Positions 12,251 to 25,214 of a stretch of 64,000 nt of DNA are shown piece by piece. The translations under genes and the position numbers were made by a program. Numbering within the stretch: position 1 is the first letter of the stretch; every line of letters begins with the position of its first letter. The DNA is from Colius striatus (taxonomy: Eukaryota > Chordata > Aves > Coliiformes > Coliidae), in NCBI RefSeq assembly GCF_028858725.1, contig NC_084790.1, forward strand, positions 4,532,001 to 4,596,000. Reading direction: 5' to 3'. The notes beneath the pieces are model-generated. The model was not told where the DNA came from and did not search any database. It saw nothing but the letters and a program-made list of their open reading frames with translations.

Positions 12251-13859
12251 CTCCATCCTCAAAACTCCACAACCTAAAATGCTGCTTGACACCCCCCTCC
12301 CAAAGCCCCACAGGACCATCTGGACTGGAGAGGGTGGGTAACTGGTGTGACAAGGTGGCTGCAGGCCTGGCAGGGGGCACTGGGGCAGCTTATCAATGTT
12401 TACCAACCTGTGAATAGGTTCTTAGTAAGAGCTGCAATGACAGAGAACAAAACACAATCAAAACCTTCAGCCCTTTGTCATTGCTCTTGGGAGATTTGCA
12501 TGGGCTGTCTTGAGATGCCTGTTTACTGAGAATGTCCTAGTTATTTGGTAGATGAAGTAACCATTTCCATTACAGATAATTTTGGTGATTTATCCTGGAC
12601 TCTATCTGTCCTTGCTGCAAGGATTGCTGCTCCTTTGAACCATGTATCTGTTTAGTGACTTACAGAATGTTCTTTTTGCGTGCCCTATTACTCATCAGAA
12701 ATGCTGAGGCTGTAACCTGTTACATAGTCACTGGTGAGTCACAGCTTGTCCCTTGGAAAAGGAGGCCAAATTCTGACACCCCTGAGGCTTTACCTCCAAA
12801 ATAACACGTGAAGTCACTGGCCTCACTTCTGAGCGAAGCTTCCCAATGAGAGTTACAGAATCCAAATTAGGCTGATGGTTTCAGCCTAATGAAGTATCAT
12901 GAGTAATATTTGAAGTAAATAATTTCAGTCCTGATTCATAGCGATCTATTTTGATGCTGAAATATTTTTGCCCATAACTTAAAAGACCCAGAAACAGGAA
13001 TGATTCCTAAAACACCCCCAAAATCGGTGCATAAAGCTGTCTGCAGGCAAGGCCGTTGCAGGGTGCTTTGCAGCAAGTCTGAAGATCGATGGTGTTGTGC
13101 CGTCTGGACCATGCTGAGCAATTTCATAGCTGCAAGACCTATTTCTGGTGCACTAAGTCTGACTTTAATTAAAGATTTACAATAATGTAATTAAAACTGG
13201 TTAATTGCTAAAATAACCCATCATAAGTGTGGTACAAAGTAGTAGTGGGTCTGCATTGCACAGACACAGCAATATATTTAGAGTAATTTCCTAATATAGA
13301 CAAACTCACTCTGTTCTCTTTTGCTGTTTCGGCTCGTTGGCAGTGGGATTACAAAAATAGTTAGAAGACCTGAAATTGAAAATGAGATTCAGTTGACAGA
13401 ACTGTTGTCACTTGCAGAGGGAGAAAGAGTTGCACTAACCTGATTTTCTAAGTGTTGGCTCTGACGTGGCAGGTTTTAGTGATGCTTTTCCTCACAGGCC
13501 CCATTCTGTGGGGAAATAGCTCTATTAATAGTGGGTGTATTTTCCCCTGCATGGCTTTAACCACATGCACCCAACCCAACGGGTGTATCTCCAAGTCTCT
13601 GCCCTCTTCTTTTGCTGCCCACTTCAGTCAAATAGCCTCCCAACAATCTATATAGTCAGGCAGTTGCTGTGTGCCCTGGCATGCAGGAGATGGTAACACA
13701 TCTCTGCCGAAGATGTGCCAGGAAGGGGGATTTTCCTCCACTGCTGCTCTCTCTCGTGTTTCTGTTTCTATCGAGTAAACCGGTAGCTTTGCCTCTGCAG
13801 CACATGGAGGAGATTAATCCCCCGCGGGAGGGTCTGTACCAACTCCACGAGGTCCCGTT
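12251..13859. other. Intergenic, AT-rich, no gene seen
   Basis: No exons or transposons recognised. It contains one perfect 10-bp inverted repeat with a 5-nt loop (12866-12890) and several AT-rich TTAATTAAA-type motifs around 13160-13210 that could be part of a conserved non-coding element. Only cross-species alignment could show that. Confidence 0.5.
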
Positions 13860-15400
13860 CCAGCCCCACAGGGTCCCAAGGACCTGAGGCGGCCGGGACG
13901 TGATAGTCCGGGCAGGGTGGGCTGAGCTGATGTCCCGGCGAGGGGGGATCGCGGATTTGCCGGAGGGTTGCGGGCAGCGGCTCCGTCCCGGGGCTGGCCC
14001 GGGCGTGCCGGGGGCAGCCTGGCTGTTCGTGGGAAGGCAGCAGGGGACCTCTGCTGGGCGAAGCCTAAAAATGCCCTTTTTTCCCCTAAACGCGTGCCCT
14101 GCGGCCAGGCCGGCGGACGGAGACCTGCGGGGGGCGCCGGTAGCTCGCCTTTCCCCGCTGCCCTCCATCCCACCCCCTCGGGCTGCCCCAGGAGAGGTTG
14201 AGCGCGGGGCTGGGCGAGCCCCAGCGCTCCGGCCGCGCCTCTGGGGCAATGGGCAGGGACAGGGACTAGTCCTGTGCAGTATGGAGAGGGCAAGTAGGTG
14301 GGAGCTAAGGGCTCAGGTCCCATGTAAGGGAAATGTCGGCTTCTCTGGGGACGTGAAACCTTTCAGAAATGGGAATGACCACAAGAGACTGAACCACTCC
14401 TCGGCTATATCTACCTCCAATCCATCCATCCATCATCTGTCTGTCCATCCCTCTGTCCATCCTCTGCTCGGGTCCCCCGTCTGTCCAATCCAACAATCTC
14501 CACTGTTCCTTCCCGAGTTCCCCCATCCCGGGATGTCCGTAGCGGAGCGATTTTCCCCTGGGAGTCTCTGGTTTTAGCTGAGGAAAACCGCGTTGCGACC
14601 TTGCTCTTCCTCAGGAGGAGCTCTTCCTCAGGAGGAGATTTGGGTCTGAGGCTCCGGGGAGGTACGAGTCCTTCCAGCCCAGATCACTTGGGAAGCGGGG
14701 TGCAAGGAGCTGGCTCGAGCTCTGGTGCGGGGAAGCGCGGCTCCCGCAGCCTGGCAGCGGCGTGGAAACAAATCGGCGGCACCGTAACCTCACACAAAAA
14801 CACCGTAACCCAACCCACAAAAACACGGCCCCATGGGAGCCACAGGCACAGACCCTCCCGGGGGAAAGGACACCGGAGAGGTTCCTCGGATTTATTTAGA
14901 GGTTTTTTTAAGTGCATCGCCGGAGACAAAGGAGAAAGTTGCCGGCGAGGGTGATCTCTGGAGCCGGTGACGAGATGTGCGAGCGTGGGAAGAGGGTAGG
15001 GAGGTGGCCCGGGGAGATAGCAGCGGCGGATGGGCACTTGGGTGAAGGGATGGAGCGGAGTGGACAGTGTCCGCCGCTGTCACTGCTTTTTTTCGACAGC
15101 CGGGAGCGCAGGAGGGGTCTGCGGCACCCAGAGCCAAGGGCCGGCACCCTCCTGCCGAGGCATGTAGAGTAGCCAGGCAACCCCCACTTTCCCTCGCCTT
15201 GCTCTCCCGCGTCCCGCTCTCTGTCCCCACCGCGGTACCAGGGAGCAGCCGCTGCCCCGCTCACCCCGCGCAGCTCGGGAGCGATCGCCGCGCACCCTGG
15301 ACGGGCACCGCTGGGGCTGTTGTGCTGCCTCCGCCTTGCCCCCGGCTCCCGGTGGCAGTGTCCCCCTCGTCCCGGTGCCCGCTACCTCAGGAACTTCGGT
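13860..15400. promoter_or_regulatory. CpG island without a recognised gene
   Basis: CpG-dense sequence about midway between MLLT6 and EPOP. Two cores are visible, near 13880-14260 and 14570-15400. A CCAT-rich simple repeat (about 14417-14465) and a 17-bp tandem duplication (CTCTTCCTCAGGAGGAG, within 14603-14637) lie inside. Open frames of up to about 230 codons occur on both strands, but their composition follows GC content and none resembles a known protein. It could be an alternative promoter, a non-coding RNA promoter or a Polycomb-bound orphan island. Confidence 0.55.
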
Positions 15401-18400
15401 TTTTAGGTTATAACTTGCGAGTGAACCCACTCCCCAAAGGCATCTCTTTGTGTCATCTCTGTTTGGGGGCCAGAGAACCCTTCTGCAGTCCCCGAGGTAA
15501 AGGCGGCTGCCAGGGGGGCGAACAGGCTCAGGCTCCTCCGTCTCTCTCACGGAGCAGGATTTCTGCCAGGCTGTTCCTTGAAAGTGGAGCTGAAGCTGAA
15601 ATGTCCATTTTAGAGCAAAACGCAAATCTTTGCTATTCTATTGTCTCCCAGCTCGGTGACGTTCACTCCGTTAAGCTCTCAGCGACTCCGAAACCGAGAA
15701 CCATTTTGGCAGCTGGGAGATACGGCGGTGTTAAAATAATAATATTAAAGCAAATATAGACAAACAGGTGCCACCTCCTCCCCTGCACACGGGGTAACGG
15801 GCAGAAAGTACCTGAGAGCAAATCTCAGCCCTACAGTAACTTTTTCCATCCCAAATTCCAGGGTTTAACCCAGCTAGAGCAACTCCTGCACAGGTCTTGC
15901 TGGGCACAGAGACCCCACACCTCTGCCCATGTGTTTGTGTGTGCACAGACCTGTTTGTGCCAAGGACTGGGGTATGCAAGGACACACATTCACTTCAGTC
16001 AAGGGCTCCTTGTGCCCCAGGAGTGTCAAACGTGACTCTGTATCCCAGGTTTTGTGCAAAACTCTCTCATAAACCCAGATTTAAATTAAAAATTCAGATT
16101 ATTTAGACACACACATACATTTTATATTGCTGAGATCTGCTGTCTCTTGCCTTTAGGTGCGTGGGCCCCGCTATTAGGAGTCACAGGAGGTTTTTCTCTG
16201 TGGCCTCCCCGAGTTCTGGTGTGTCACCCCTGGCATCTACCACCGTGGAGATGTTTGGGATGTGCACACAAATGGACTTTTTCTATCATGCAGCAGAACA
16301 CACATCTCAGCTAGGATGAGACGAAACTCTGGCAAAACCCCAGGGATCTGCCCGTACGTCGAGAGTTTTTATTATTATTATTGTTGCTGTTGCCAGAAAC
16401 CAGCAAACTTTACAATCCAGATGTTTTGAGAGTGTCAGAACAACTCTGCTCTTGTGTATTTTTTTTATGGTGAAATCAAAAGCAATCGCCGTGTTTTATA
16501 ATCTGAGAGCATCCAACCTCGCAAAGAATGCAGGTTGCTCTTTGCTTTATACCTATCTAACCCAGATGCTCCGGGTATCTCCCACTGTTGATAGCCGTTT
16601 TCTTCAAAGGCTTGTCTTCAGCAATCCATCAATTAGGATAAAAAATGAGCTCTCATTCTCCTGCATTTGTTTTGGGAAGGGGGAAATTATTTAAACAACT
16701 GTATCTCCATTAAATGAGGGAGGGAGGGTGGAGAGCAGATCATCTTACTTTCTGAAATGGAGTAAAATGCTGTTTCACAATACAGATGCTCTCTGGGCCA
16801 CATACCATCTCTCACCTCTCACAAACAATTATTAGCTCACCTGAAAATTCTGTACAGTAACCAAGCAGAGGAGCTGCAGTTCAAGGGTGCCGTGAGATGA
16901 CTTTGCCTTTTATTTCCTCACTTAATGGGTAAGAAGACAAAAGGTGAATATGAATGCTGATATCCACTCTAACCTTTTTTATTTCACTCGTCCCTGCCCA
17001 TTATGTCTGCAAAGGCCTCCCTTCCTCTCATTGTACAAGCACCAGAGCTGAGCCCAAAACGAGGGGACGGCTTCCCGTTTCAGCGGGCTGCAGGCACCCA
17101 CACACAGGGATGATGGCAGGAAGGGAAAGGAAAACAGCAGAGGTGCAAATGGGCCTTCCTGGGGAATTTGCTGTTTTCCTCCCTAAAGGAAGCTGTCGTT
17201 TCCAACTGGAGCAATTTGGTAACTTTTTGGAATGGAGCAATACTCACTGAATATCGCCCAGGCAGCCGGGAAACAGCAGAGCGAGTGTCAACCTTTCCCC
17301 TTTTATTGTCACCAATTAGGCAAATGTTGGTATAAAACAGGCTTGCAAGGCTCCAGCATTCCCTATCCAGGAGGCAGCTGCAATCCTTTTGGACATGTTC
17401 CTCTAAACAGCCTGTTGGGATTTTTTTAAATTATTTCCAATAAACACATTTTTGTTAATGAAACCCTCGCCCACTTTGCGATCTCTCCCTCCCCTCCCTA
17501 AAGCCCATAAAGCTCCAACTTTGCATCTCTGAGCCCTGTTCTGTGGGGCTGGGTCCTTGGGGGTCCCAGGGTCAGGCTGGGGGCAGCAGGGTCATTGTAT
17601 TGCCAGCATGGGTCAATAAGCAACTGGTCAGGCTCTCAATCCACATCATGCCTTGAAGAGGACTGGGAAATGGGAGAATCCATTCATAATAATAATAAAC
17701 TTGTCAATCAATAACAGGCAGGAGAAATACTTTGAAAAAGGTAAAGAAGAAAAAAACACCATTTTTTTTCTTTTTGAAGTTTGACAACATGAAACTTTAC
17801 ACAGTTTAAAAATGCTCTGAGGGTTGTTTGTTGTGGAGGATTGTAAAATCAGAACTGCTTTAAAAATAACACTTAAAAGTAAAGGACAAAATGCTGTAGG
17901 TATGAGTGCAATTTAAATAAGAATTGATGAATGTTTCCCAAAGAATATAAACTGCTCTTTAAGGGAAAAGGCAATATCCAAGAGAGCTCTCTGTCTTATA
18001 AAAAGACTGAAAGCCTGTGGCTTTCTGGCATCGCCTTCAGTTTCTCTTGATAATAAAACTTACTGAATAACAAGGGAGAGTTTTGGTTTAAGCTTATCTT
18101 AGCTACAAAAGCATTTTTTTTCCCATCACTCTTTTAATTCTGAACTGAACTAGTGATCAAAATCCTGTGTTAGTAGTAAATCAATGGGTTAGACATCATC
18201 AGAGACTTGCCTTGGTCTAGCAGGATGAGGTTTAAAGGGGGAAAAAAAATCCACCCCCAAATTAATATTTCTTCAAATGAAATTTGTTAAAGAGAAAATG
18301 TTCCGGGCTTATCATTTACTAATCTGCAATTTATTTTTGATTAGTAGTTGATCCTTTATAAAAGGAGTAAGAGCCTGGATTAAACAAGAGAGAAAACAAC

Positions 18401-21099
18401 CAAATCACAGCGTAATATGGGAAACATCAAAAGGCTATGGGAGAATAATGCAAATTCTCTGCTAGCTTTAGGACTGGGGCATGAAATCTTCCATCTACAA
18501 ACTCCTTTTTCCTCTTTCTTAGCAGCCTGGGTTTTTGTTTTGTTTTAAAGATAAACCATTCTCTCTACCATCCCCCCCCCCCAAAAAAAAAAGAAGATTC
18601 TTCTAAATCATTGGGGAAAAAAAAAGAGCTTGTTGAAGACATCAGGAAAATGGAGGTTCTCCCTTTCTCAACACAATCCTCCAAGTTCCCAGCTTCACCA
18701 GGACTCTCCTCCCAGCCTCTTCACAAGGATTTCTCCAGGAGAAGAAACCCCCTTGGAAGTATTTAACTGAATTTGCTTAGGAAAACAAACAAACAAACAC
18801 TATTTTTTCTCCCCCCAATCGTCAGTGTTTATTACTGTATAATTCCCTTCAGCTGCTCTCTAGCAAATGTGGTTTCTTTGTCAGAGGATGGTGAAAGGCT
18901 GTTTATTGAGAAAGATAGAAATAAAGCAGAAAGTTGGAAAGAGCAACCTTGGGATGTCGGCAGTCGTGGAAGGACCCTCCTCCCACACCAGTAAAACACT
19001 GCAAGGACTCCAGAACAAACAGGCTCAGCTGATTAAAAAAATAACACCTCATTTCTCCATCCTTTTGGGATCTACTCCTCCCAGGCTTTGCCTTAAATCT
19101 CTCAGTTTTACCCCAAGCAAGACTCGAAACCTTTTAAATGTGCTCTCTGCCGCACCATTTGGTCTGGTGCAATCTGCTGCTCTTCTTAGGCCTCTCCCGT
19201 GGTTTAAATGCCACAGTTTTAATCAGATTGCACATTTTCAAGTGTGTTTGTTTGGTTGGTTGGTTTTGGTGCTTTTTTTGTGTTCTCCTTGCCAAAAAAA
19301 CAGTGTGGAAAAGAGAACAAGAGGAGCAATGGGGATGGCTCCTGTCTTAGCCCCTGCAGGCCCAGGCTGTTTCCCAACTAAACCCACTTTTCTGTCTTTG
19401 TATTTTGAAACAAAAGAGGATTTGCATCTTTAGAAATCATCACTAAATACTTCTTTTCTTTGCACTGGGGTAGCACACAGAGGAAAACAAATCTCCAAAG
19501 AACCAAACAGTTACTAATAACTAAGAATCCCACCATAGATTCACTGCAAATCACCCCAATCCAGTGCAGGTACAGGCCCTGCACGGCCCCACACAACACT
19601 GCTCAGCCCCTGCTTTGCCAGAATCCTCTTATAAATGTGGAAATAATGTTTAAATGTTATTTTAGGAGTAGCAGGATTTATTACAATCTTCTTAATTAGT
19701 GATACAATGTGCTTCACGTTTAGGTTGAGAATGGAGAGGCATTTTTTTGGGTAGTTTCACTGGATACTATTCACAAGCTGTTCCTTGAGAATAAAAGAGG
19801 GAAATCCTGAAAATTAAGAGTGAAAAACTGAAAAATCAGAGAGATAAACGAGGGGAAAAAAAGAAAATTGAGAGAAATATGGCAAAATAAGAAATAATCT
19901 TGAAAAATAAGAAAGAAACCCTAAAAAATGACCTTATCTCATGTGAATGAGAGAGAATACCTCTGCCTTTGAGAGCATCTGAGAGTATTTGAGCAATCCC
20001 TGGCTGCTGACAGCATCAAGGTGGGTCCTGGAGCAGTTACAAAGCCACACACCACCCTAAAGTGAAGGAGGAATTTTTTTTTATGACCAAACTGGCCTTG
20101 GCTTGTTCATCTGTCTGTCCTGCAGGCCAGGCCAGTGAGGTTTGGGACTGCTTCTCCAGCTCCCTCCTGTAGCCTGTTAAATATACCAGAGATGTTTAAA
20201 AAGCCAGTGCACTAAGTGATTTGTAGAAATATTTTCATGCCAGACAGCTTAAGTACCTGTCAGGAAAAACTGCCTCTGATCAAAATATTAGGGGTTTTAA
20301 GGAGTGCCTGGTGCTGGCCTGTTTCAGCCCCCCCAGATGTGATGGGCTGTTTGCAGGTATTTCACAAACTGTTTAAAATTTCAAAAAGAAATCAGGATTT
20401 CTTTTTAGTTCCTTGTTTTTGCCCCTTGTATCCAACCTAAAGGGTTTCCCCATCACCCCAGAGGGCCCAAGTCTACCGGGAGAAGCACTAGGCCCATCCT
20501 GTCCCATCAGGAGCAGCAGGACAGTGAGAAATCACAGCCCCTCCACCCAGGATTCTAGATGGGAACTGACATGGGAGCATTTACTGAGGAACATAAGGGC
20601 ATAGCCAGGTTCTCCCTCACTTCAAGAGTCTCTACATGAAGAGTTCTTGGTATCATTTTGTCCACCTCGTTTTCTGGGATTTACTTATTGCAAGATAATA
20701 AAGCAAACAAATCAATTCCTTGCAATTAAAACGGTTCAACTGGGACAACATTAATTTATAATCCCACTCTTTTTTTTTACTGTTTGTGGTGGCTGCTCTG
20801 TGAATTCCTGTACCCCAACTCCCACTGGCAGCATCTCTCCTGCTTTTTTTGTACCTATGTCCCCATCCTCGCCCCTCTCTACCAGGGACTTTGAACTTGA
20901 GAGAGCCATGAGTGAGATTTGAGCTGTCAGAGCAAAAACAAACTGCCACTCCTATGCTGAGAGATTGAGCACAGCATGCACAGGGGATCCCCGGCCCCTA
21001 AAAAACCCCCACCCTTTAAAATGTTTTAGTTTTTGTTTTAGTTTCCTTGCCCAAGCCTTGATGCCTTGCACCATGTCAAATAGAAAATGAAGCACAGAG
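15401..21099. other. Intergenic, AT-rich, no gene seen
   Basis: Mostly AT-rich sequence with no recognised exons or transposons. Simple tracts: ATT repeat at 16369-16384, a C-then-A homopolymer junction near 18573-18591, and a purine-rich, AAAAAT-rich stretch at 19785-19935 built from loosely repeated GAAAAAT/AGAAAT words. Regulatory elements may be present but cannot be shown from one sequence. Confidence 0.5.
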
Positions 21100-21535
21100 A
21101 AACCAACGTGGAAAGCCCGCGGGAAGCCCCAGCCGGAGCCTACGTCCGCCGGAGGGATTTGCAGCAGTCTTGCTCTGTCTCTGCCTGGCAGACCCGGGAG
21201 GGAGGTGCGGAGCCCACCCCAACTCGCCCCCCCTCATCTCGTACCACCCGCAGCCCGCGGAGCCCGCGAACACGCGTGGATCCCCCTCCTCTTCCCCGCA
21301 CCCCTGGGCGCCCCTCCGTGTGCGTGTGCATTTCCCTGCCACCTTCGCTAAAAGCGAGCCCACTTGGGAAAGTGCCTGAGGAGGAGTTTACCGGAGTAAG
21401 CTACCCTGAGAATTTCCCCTCCTCTCTTTTATTTCGCCCCTGGCTGCTTTCCTCCGCCGCCCCAGCCCGGGGAGAGGCGCGGGCGGGGGAGTGGGGGATG
21501 GTCCTGCGCCTCCAGGGTCCCGGAGGTTCCACATA
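21100..21535. promoter_or_regulatory. Small CpG island without a recognised gene
   Basis: CpG-rich block with GC-box-like runs about 3.7 kb upstream of the EPOP coding region. No exon is recognised in it. It could be an upstream promoter or enhancer of EPOP (inference). Confidence 0.45.
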
Positions 21536-24339
21536 AAATGTGGGGAAAACTCTTTGCTTCCCGCGGAAACATCCAGCCCCGACAGGTAGGAGAGAGAAAT
21601 CTCCTGGGAGTGCCTTAAGGGTGAGGAGCATCGAAGGATCATTGATGTCTCCTCCAGGTGGACATCACCTCCCTCCCCTCGAGTGCAGGAGCTAGGCTGA
21701 GGTGCAAATGCATAAACATACAGACACCCAAATACACAGGTACACAAATACAGATGTACAACATATAAATGGATTTATATACAGATGCACAAATATACAG
21801 ACATAGATATATACACATATGCAAGGATATAGAGAGCTACAGATGCGATCAGGTCTCTGGCTGCACCCGTTTCCCAAAGCAACCCCTCTCCTCACAGCAC
21901 TCCTCACCCTCAGCCCTCTCATGGCACTCACAGAGCAGCCCATTCCGTTGCCAGTTCCCTCTCAGGCCTGCAGCGACCCTAACAATGAAGAAGTGGGAAA
22001 GCCTCCCCCCGGCCCCCTCGACACCTAATAACTCCCAGCTGGTCTATACATTTATAAATAGGGTCCCTATAGCGAGGGACACCACTCAGGGCACTGGACA
22101 GGGCACTTTAGCAAGGACGCGTAAAGCAAAATCCCAGAACACTTAAGGTGTGTCTAAAACGTGAACCAGCACCCTGTCCACCGCTGTGTATGTATCTATA
22201 GAAATGGATTTGCGAAGTATGTCTGTGTCCCACATCGAGATGGGTCCATATAGAGACGTCAACGCACACACACACGCGTACTTCATACTGAACGTTTTCC
22301 ATAGCCAAAAATACTGTCTGTTTGTGTTGTTATTGACCGAGATTTCCTGGGAAATGAAGTATCCATATATTCTCCTGTGCGTGGCTTCTGAGCCCCATTT
22401 CCTCCTGGCCGGTGCTCAGGGGGCTCCGGCTCCTCTCTGAAGCCCCACAAGCGATCGGGAACAGTTTCTTGCGCTGCTCGAACTTGTGGGGTTTTTGTTA
22501 CGAGCCCACTCCCCTCACACCCCACATCGAACAGGGACGGTCTCTGCCAACCCTTTCCCCCTCCTCCCCGCTTTCCAGCCTGGCACGGAGCAAAGCTCAG
22601 CCTATAGGTAAAATGGCTCTGGCTTGATGTGGAAAGAAAAATACCCAGGATCTCCCTTATATTTGCGAAGGAATACTCCGGGCTGGCTTCAAGCAGGACT
22701 TTTTGTGTTCCCTCGCAGTCGGCCACGCCGGCAGCCACCGCAGCGAGTTGCAGTGTCCCCTTCACCGGCCACTTTCTGTCCAGCGCAATGCAAAGTCTTC
22801 CCCCTCCCCTCTGCCCAAACAAAGAGGAATTCGGTGTTTGTGTTGGCCGTCAGACCTTTACTCACAGGAAACTCTTGCCTGTGGAAAACGAGGGTGAAAT
22901 GTGGTGGTTTAAATCAGCCAGATCTGGAAAACGGGGTATTTTCTTTCCACGGCAGAGCCAGGCTTTTGGGGTGGGAGTAGGGGAGTGAAGGGGGGGGGGG
23001 GGGGGGTGGGGAGGAGGTGCGCCCAAGGGTGTTGCGGAGGTGGGAACCCTGGAAGACATTCCTCTCCTGGCAGAATCGAGGGTGGCCAGGGGAATGGATT
23101 CCCTCCCGACAGCTGCCGAGAAGGTAAAAGCAAACCAGGTGATCTCCCCTCCCGAATTAAAAGCGATGTTGGAGTTATTTCAATTCTTTTTTTCCACGCA
23201 TACTCAGGAATGCGCTTCCTCCTCCTCCTCCTCTGGGACTGTTTCTAAATCGGGATCATTTGTGGTTGATTGTACATATAGTTTAACAAATTATTATTAT
23301 CAAATTACTCAGGTTTTGCCATTTGAACCACACATACACACACAAAAAATTAAAGCAGCTTTTCATGTGGGAGACAGACGGAGCTCGATTCGAACGGGGC
23401 AGCGTGTGCTGCAGGGCCGCAGCTCTCCCCCCGCCCCGAAAGGTTTCCGAGGTAACTGTTTCCCCAAAATTCGCCTCCTGAGCAGAGTTTAAACCCCTCG
23501 GTCCAGCCTCCGCGTCTCCACTCACTTCGCTAGAGTAGCTGCAGGTTTATAAAGAAATAGAAGAGACGGGACAATGGACCTGGGGGCTGGGGCTGGGGGC
23601 TTGATAATTTTTTTCCCCCCTTCCTCCCCTTGGAGGCAGAAATCTGCAGCCCTTCTTTTGGGAAAACATCGCCTCGTTGGTAAGGCAGGAGCGAGCTACC
23701 GAACGCCGAAGAAAGCTTGGGACTTAAAGTTTGAAATAAAGTTTAAACAGCGCAGAAGCATGGGAAAGAATTTCCTCCTTTTTTCTCCCCCTTTTTTTTC
23801 TCCTTTTTTTTTTTTTTAAAAGAAAGACTTTGGAAGAAAAAAAGATGCGAATAAAGAACGTGTGTGAGTACAAAAAAAAAAAAAAAAAAAAGAATCTAAA
23901 TCTCTTTCCATTGCTTTTATTTGCACATATTGCCGATGTTTTTGTTGATCCCGCGCTTCAGCCCCTGCTCTTTCCCGATAATAAATACAGTAATTGGCAA
24001 TTAATAAGCATTCCACTCCGAGTTGGAGGATGAATTGTGGCGGAGTCAATCGTTTTGAACAACTCGCTTAGAGTAATTTCTTTCACGCTTTATTAAATAT
24101 ATACGTACACACCCCCATTCCAGAGGAATTCGGGCAGATTTGGGGAGGTGCAGCGCCCTCGCTGAGGAAAAAAACCAAACGTATGGTGAGGGGGTGGAGA
24201 GGGGGAAAAAAAAGCTAAAACGCGGAAACAAAGCGGAGGTGCCCGCGCTACCATCACCTTGAAAATACATCGTAATTTGTAGTATACATATTGTTATCTT
24301 TTAAGGAAAAAAATGCCCCGCACAACAAAACAACCAACC
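21536..24339. other. Intergenic upstream of EPOP
   Basis: Contains an AT/CA-rich low-complexity stretch (21700-21830), a run of 17 G (22990-23006), a short CT/TCC tract (about 23215-23235), a run of A (about 23872-23891) and several moderately CpG-rich patches between 22.4 and 23.6 kb. No coding exon is recognised. Confidence 0.5.
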
Positions 24340-25214
24340 CAGGGCTGCTTCTATTGTGTGCACCCGGGGCTCGGGGCGGTGAAGCCGCGGTGCTGCGCGG
24401 TGCTACGCGGCCCGCCCAGGGGTTTGTGAGGTTTTGCGCGGGGGTGTGCGTGTGAAATGTTGGGGGTTTATGACATCACGGGCCCGCAGTTGCCCAATCA
24501 GCTGGCGGGTGGCGGGGACGGCTCGGTGGGGTGTTCCCTAGAATATACCGTACGCAGCGGCGGGGCCGCGAGTGCGGAGCCCGCGGAAGGTGGGAGCCGC
24601 ACCGAGCCCCGGGGCTCCCCCGCCTCCCAGCCTCTCCCCCCTACCCTCCCCCGCCACCATTTTTCTGGTCCCCCTGCACCTCCTTACCGGTAGCTTTGTT
24701 TGCTTAAGCATCTCAGTGGCTTTGCACAGCAAAGGAGGGGGGGTTGTGCTTGTTGATCTCCCCCTCCCCAAGAGATTATTTTTGGAGTGGAAGGCGGAAG
24801 GTGGGGTGCGCGGACGCGGGTGGGAGCTGGCCGGGGAGAGCCCGGAGGATACAAGATGTTTGACTTCTTTATTTTTCTTTTTTTTTTGCTGGGGAGGGGG
24901 ATGACGAGGAGTCAAGCCCCGGTGCAGGCGGAGGAGCTGGGTGTTTGGAAGATGTTGCGAACCATTGACTGAAGCGTTTGAAAGGGAGATCGTCTGCTTT
25001 GGCTTCTTTTTTTCCCCTTTTTTATTTTTTTTTTCCTTCTTCTTTCTCTCCCCTCCCCCTCTCCCCCTCTCCGGAGGGGTAGAGATGTGTGTGATCAGGG
25101 AGTGGAAACAAATATGTCCTTATTTTCAATGCCCCCTTTGAAGAAGACAAAGTAAATGCTCCTTGCAAAATGTTCCTGACCTGCGAAGGGACCTTCGGGA
25201 TTGTTCCAGCCACC
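24340..25214 (+). promoter_or_regulatory. EPOP promoter and 5' leader
   Basis: CpG-rich region in front of the EPOP reading frame. Visible elements: a CRE-like TGACATCACG (24471-24480), a CCAAT box in TGCCCAATCA (24491-24500) and a TATA-like GAATATAC (24541-24548), spaced as in a focused promoter with a start near 24570. Downstream is a long pyrimidine tract (about 25003-25073) followed by AG dinucleotides near 25080, which could be a 3' splice site of a 5'-UTR intron, with AAG|GTGGGA near 24590 as a possible donor. A short uORF (ATG at 25156, TGA at 25177-25179) precedes the main start. All of this is motif reading, not measured. Confidence 0.5.

Noticed and set aside
13656..15759. Several 170-230-codon frames on both strands
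   Set aside because: CpG-island composition artefacts; no domains and no consistent exon borders.
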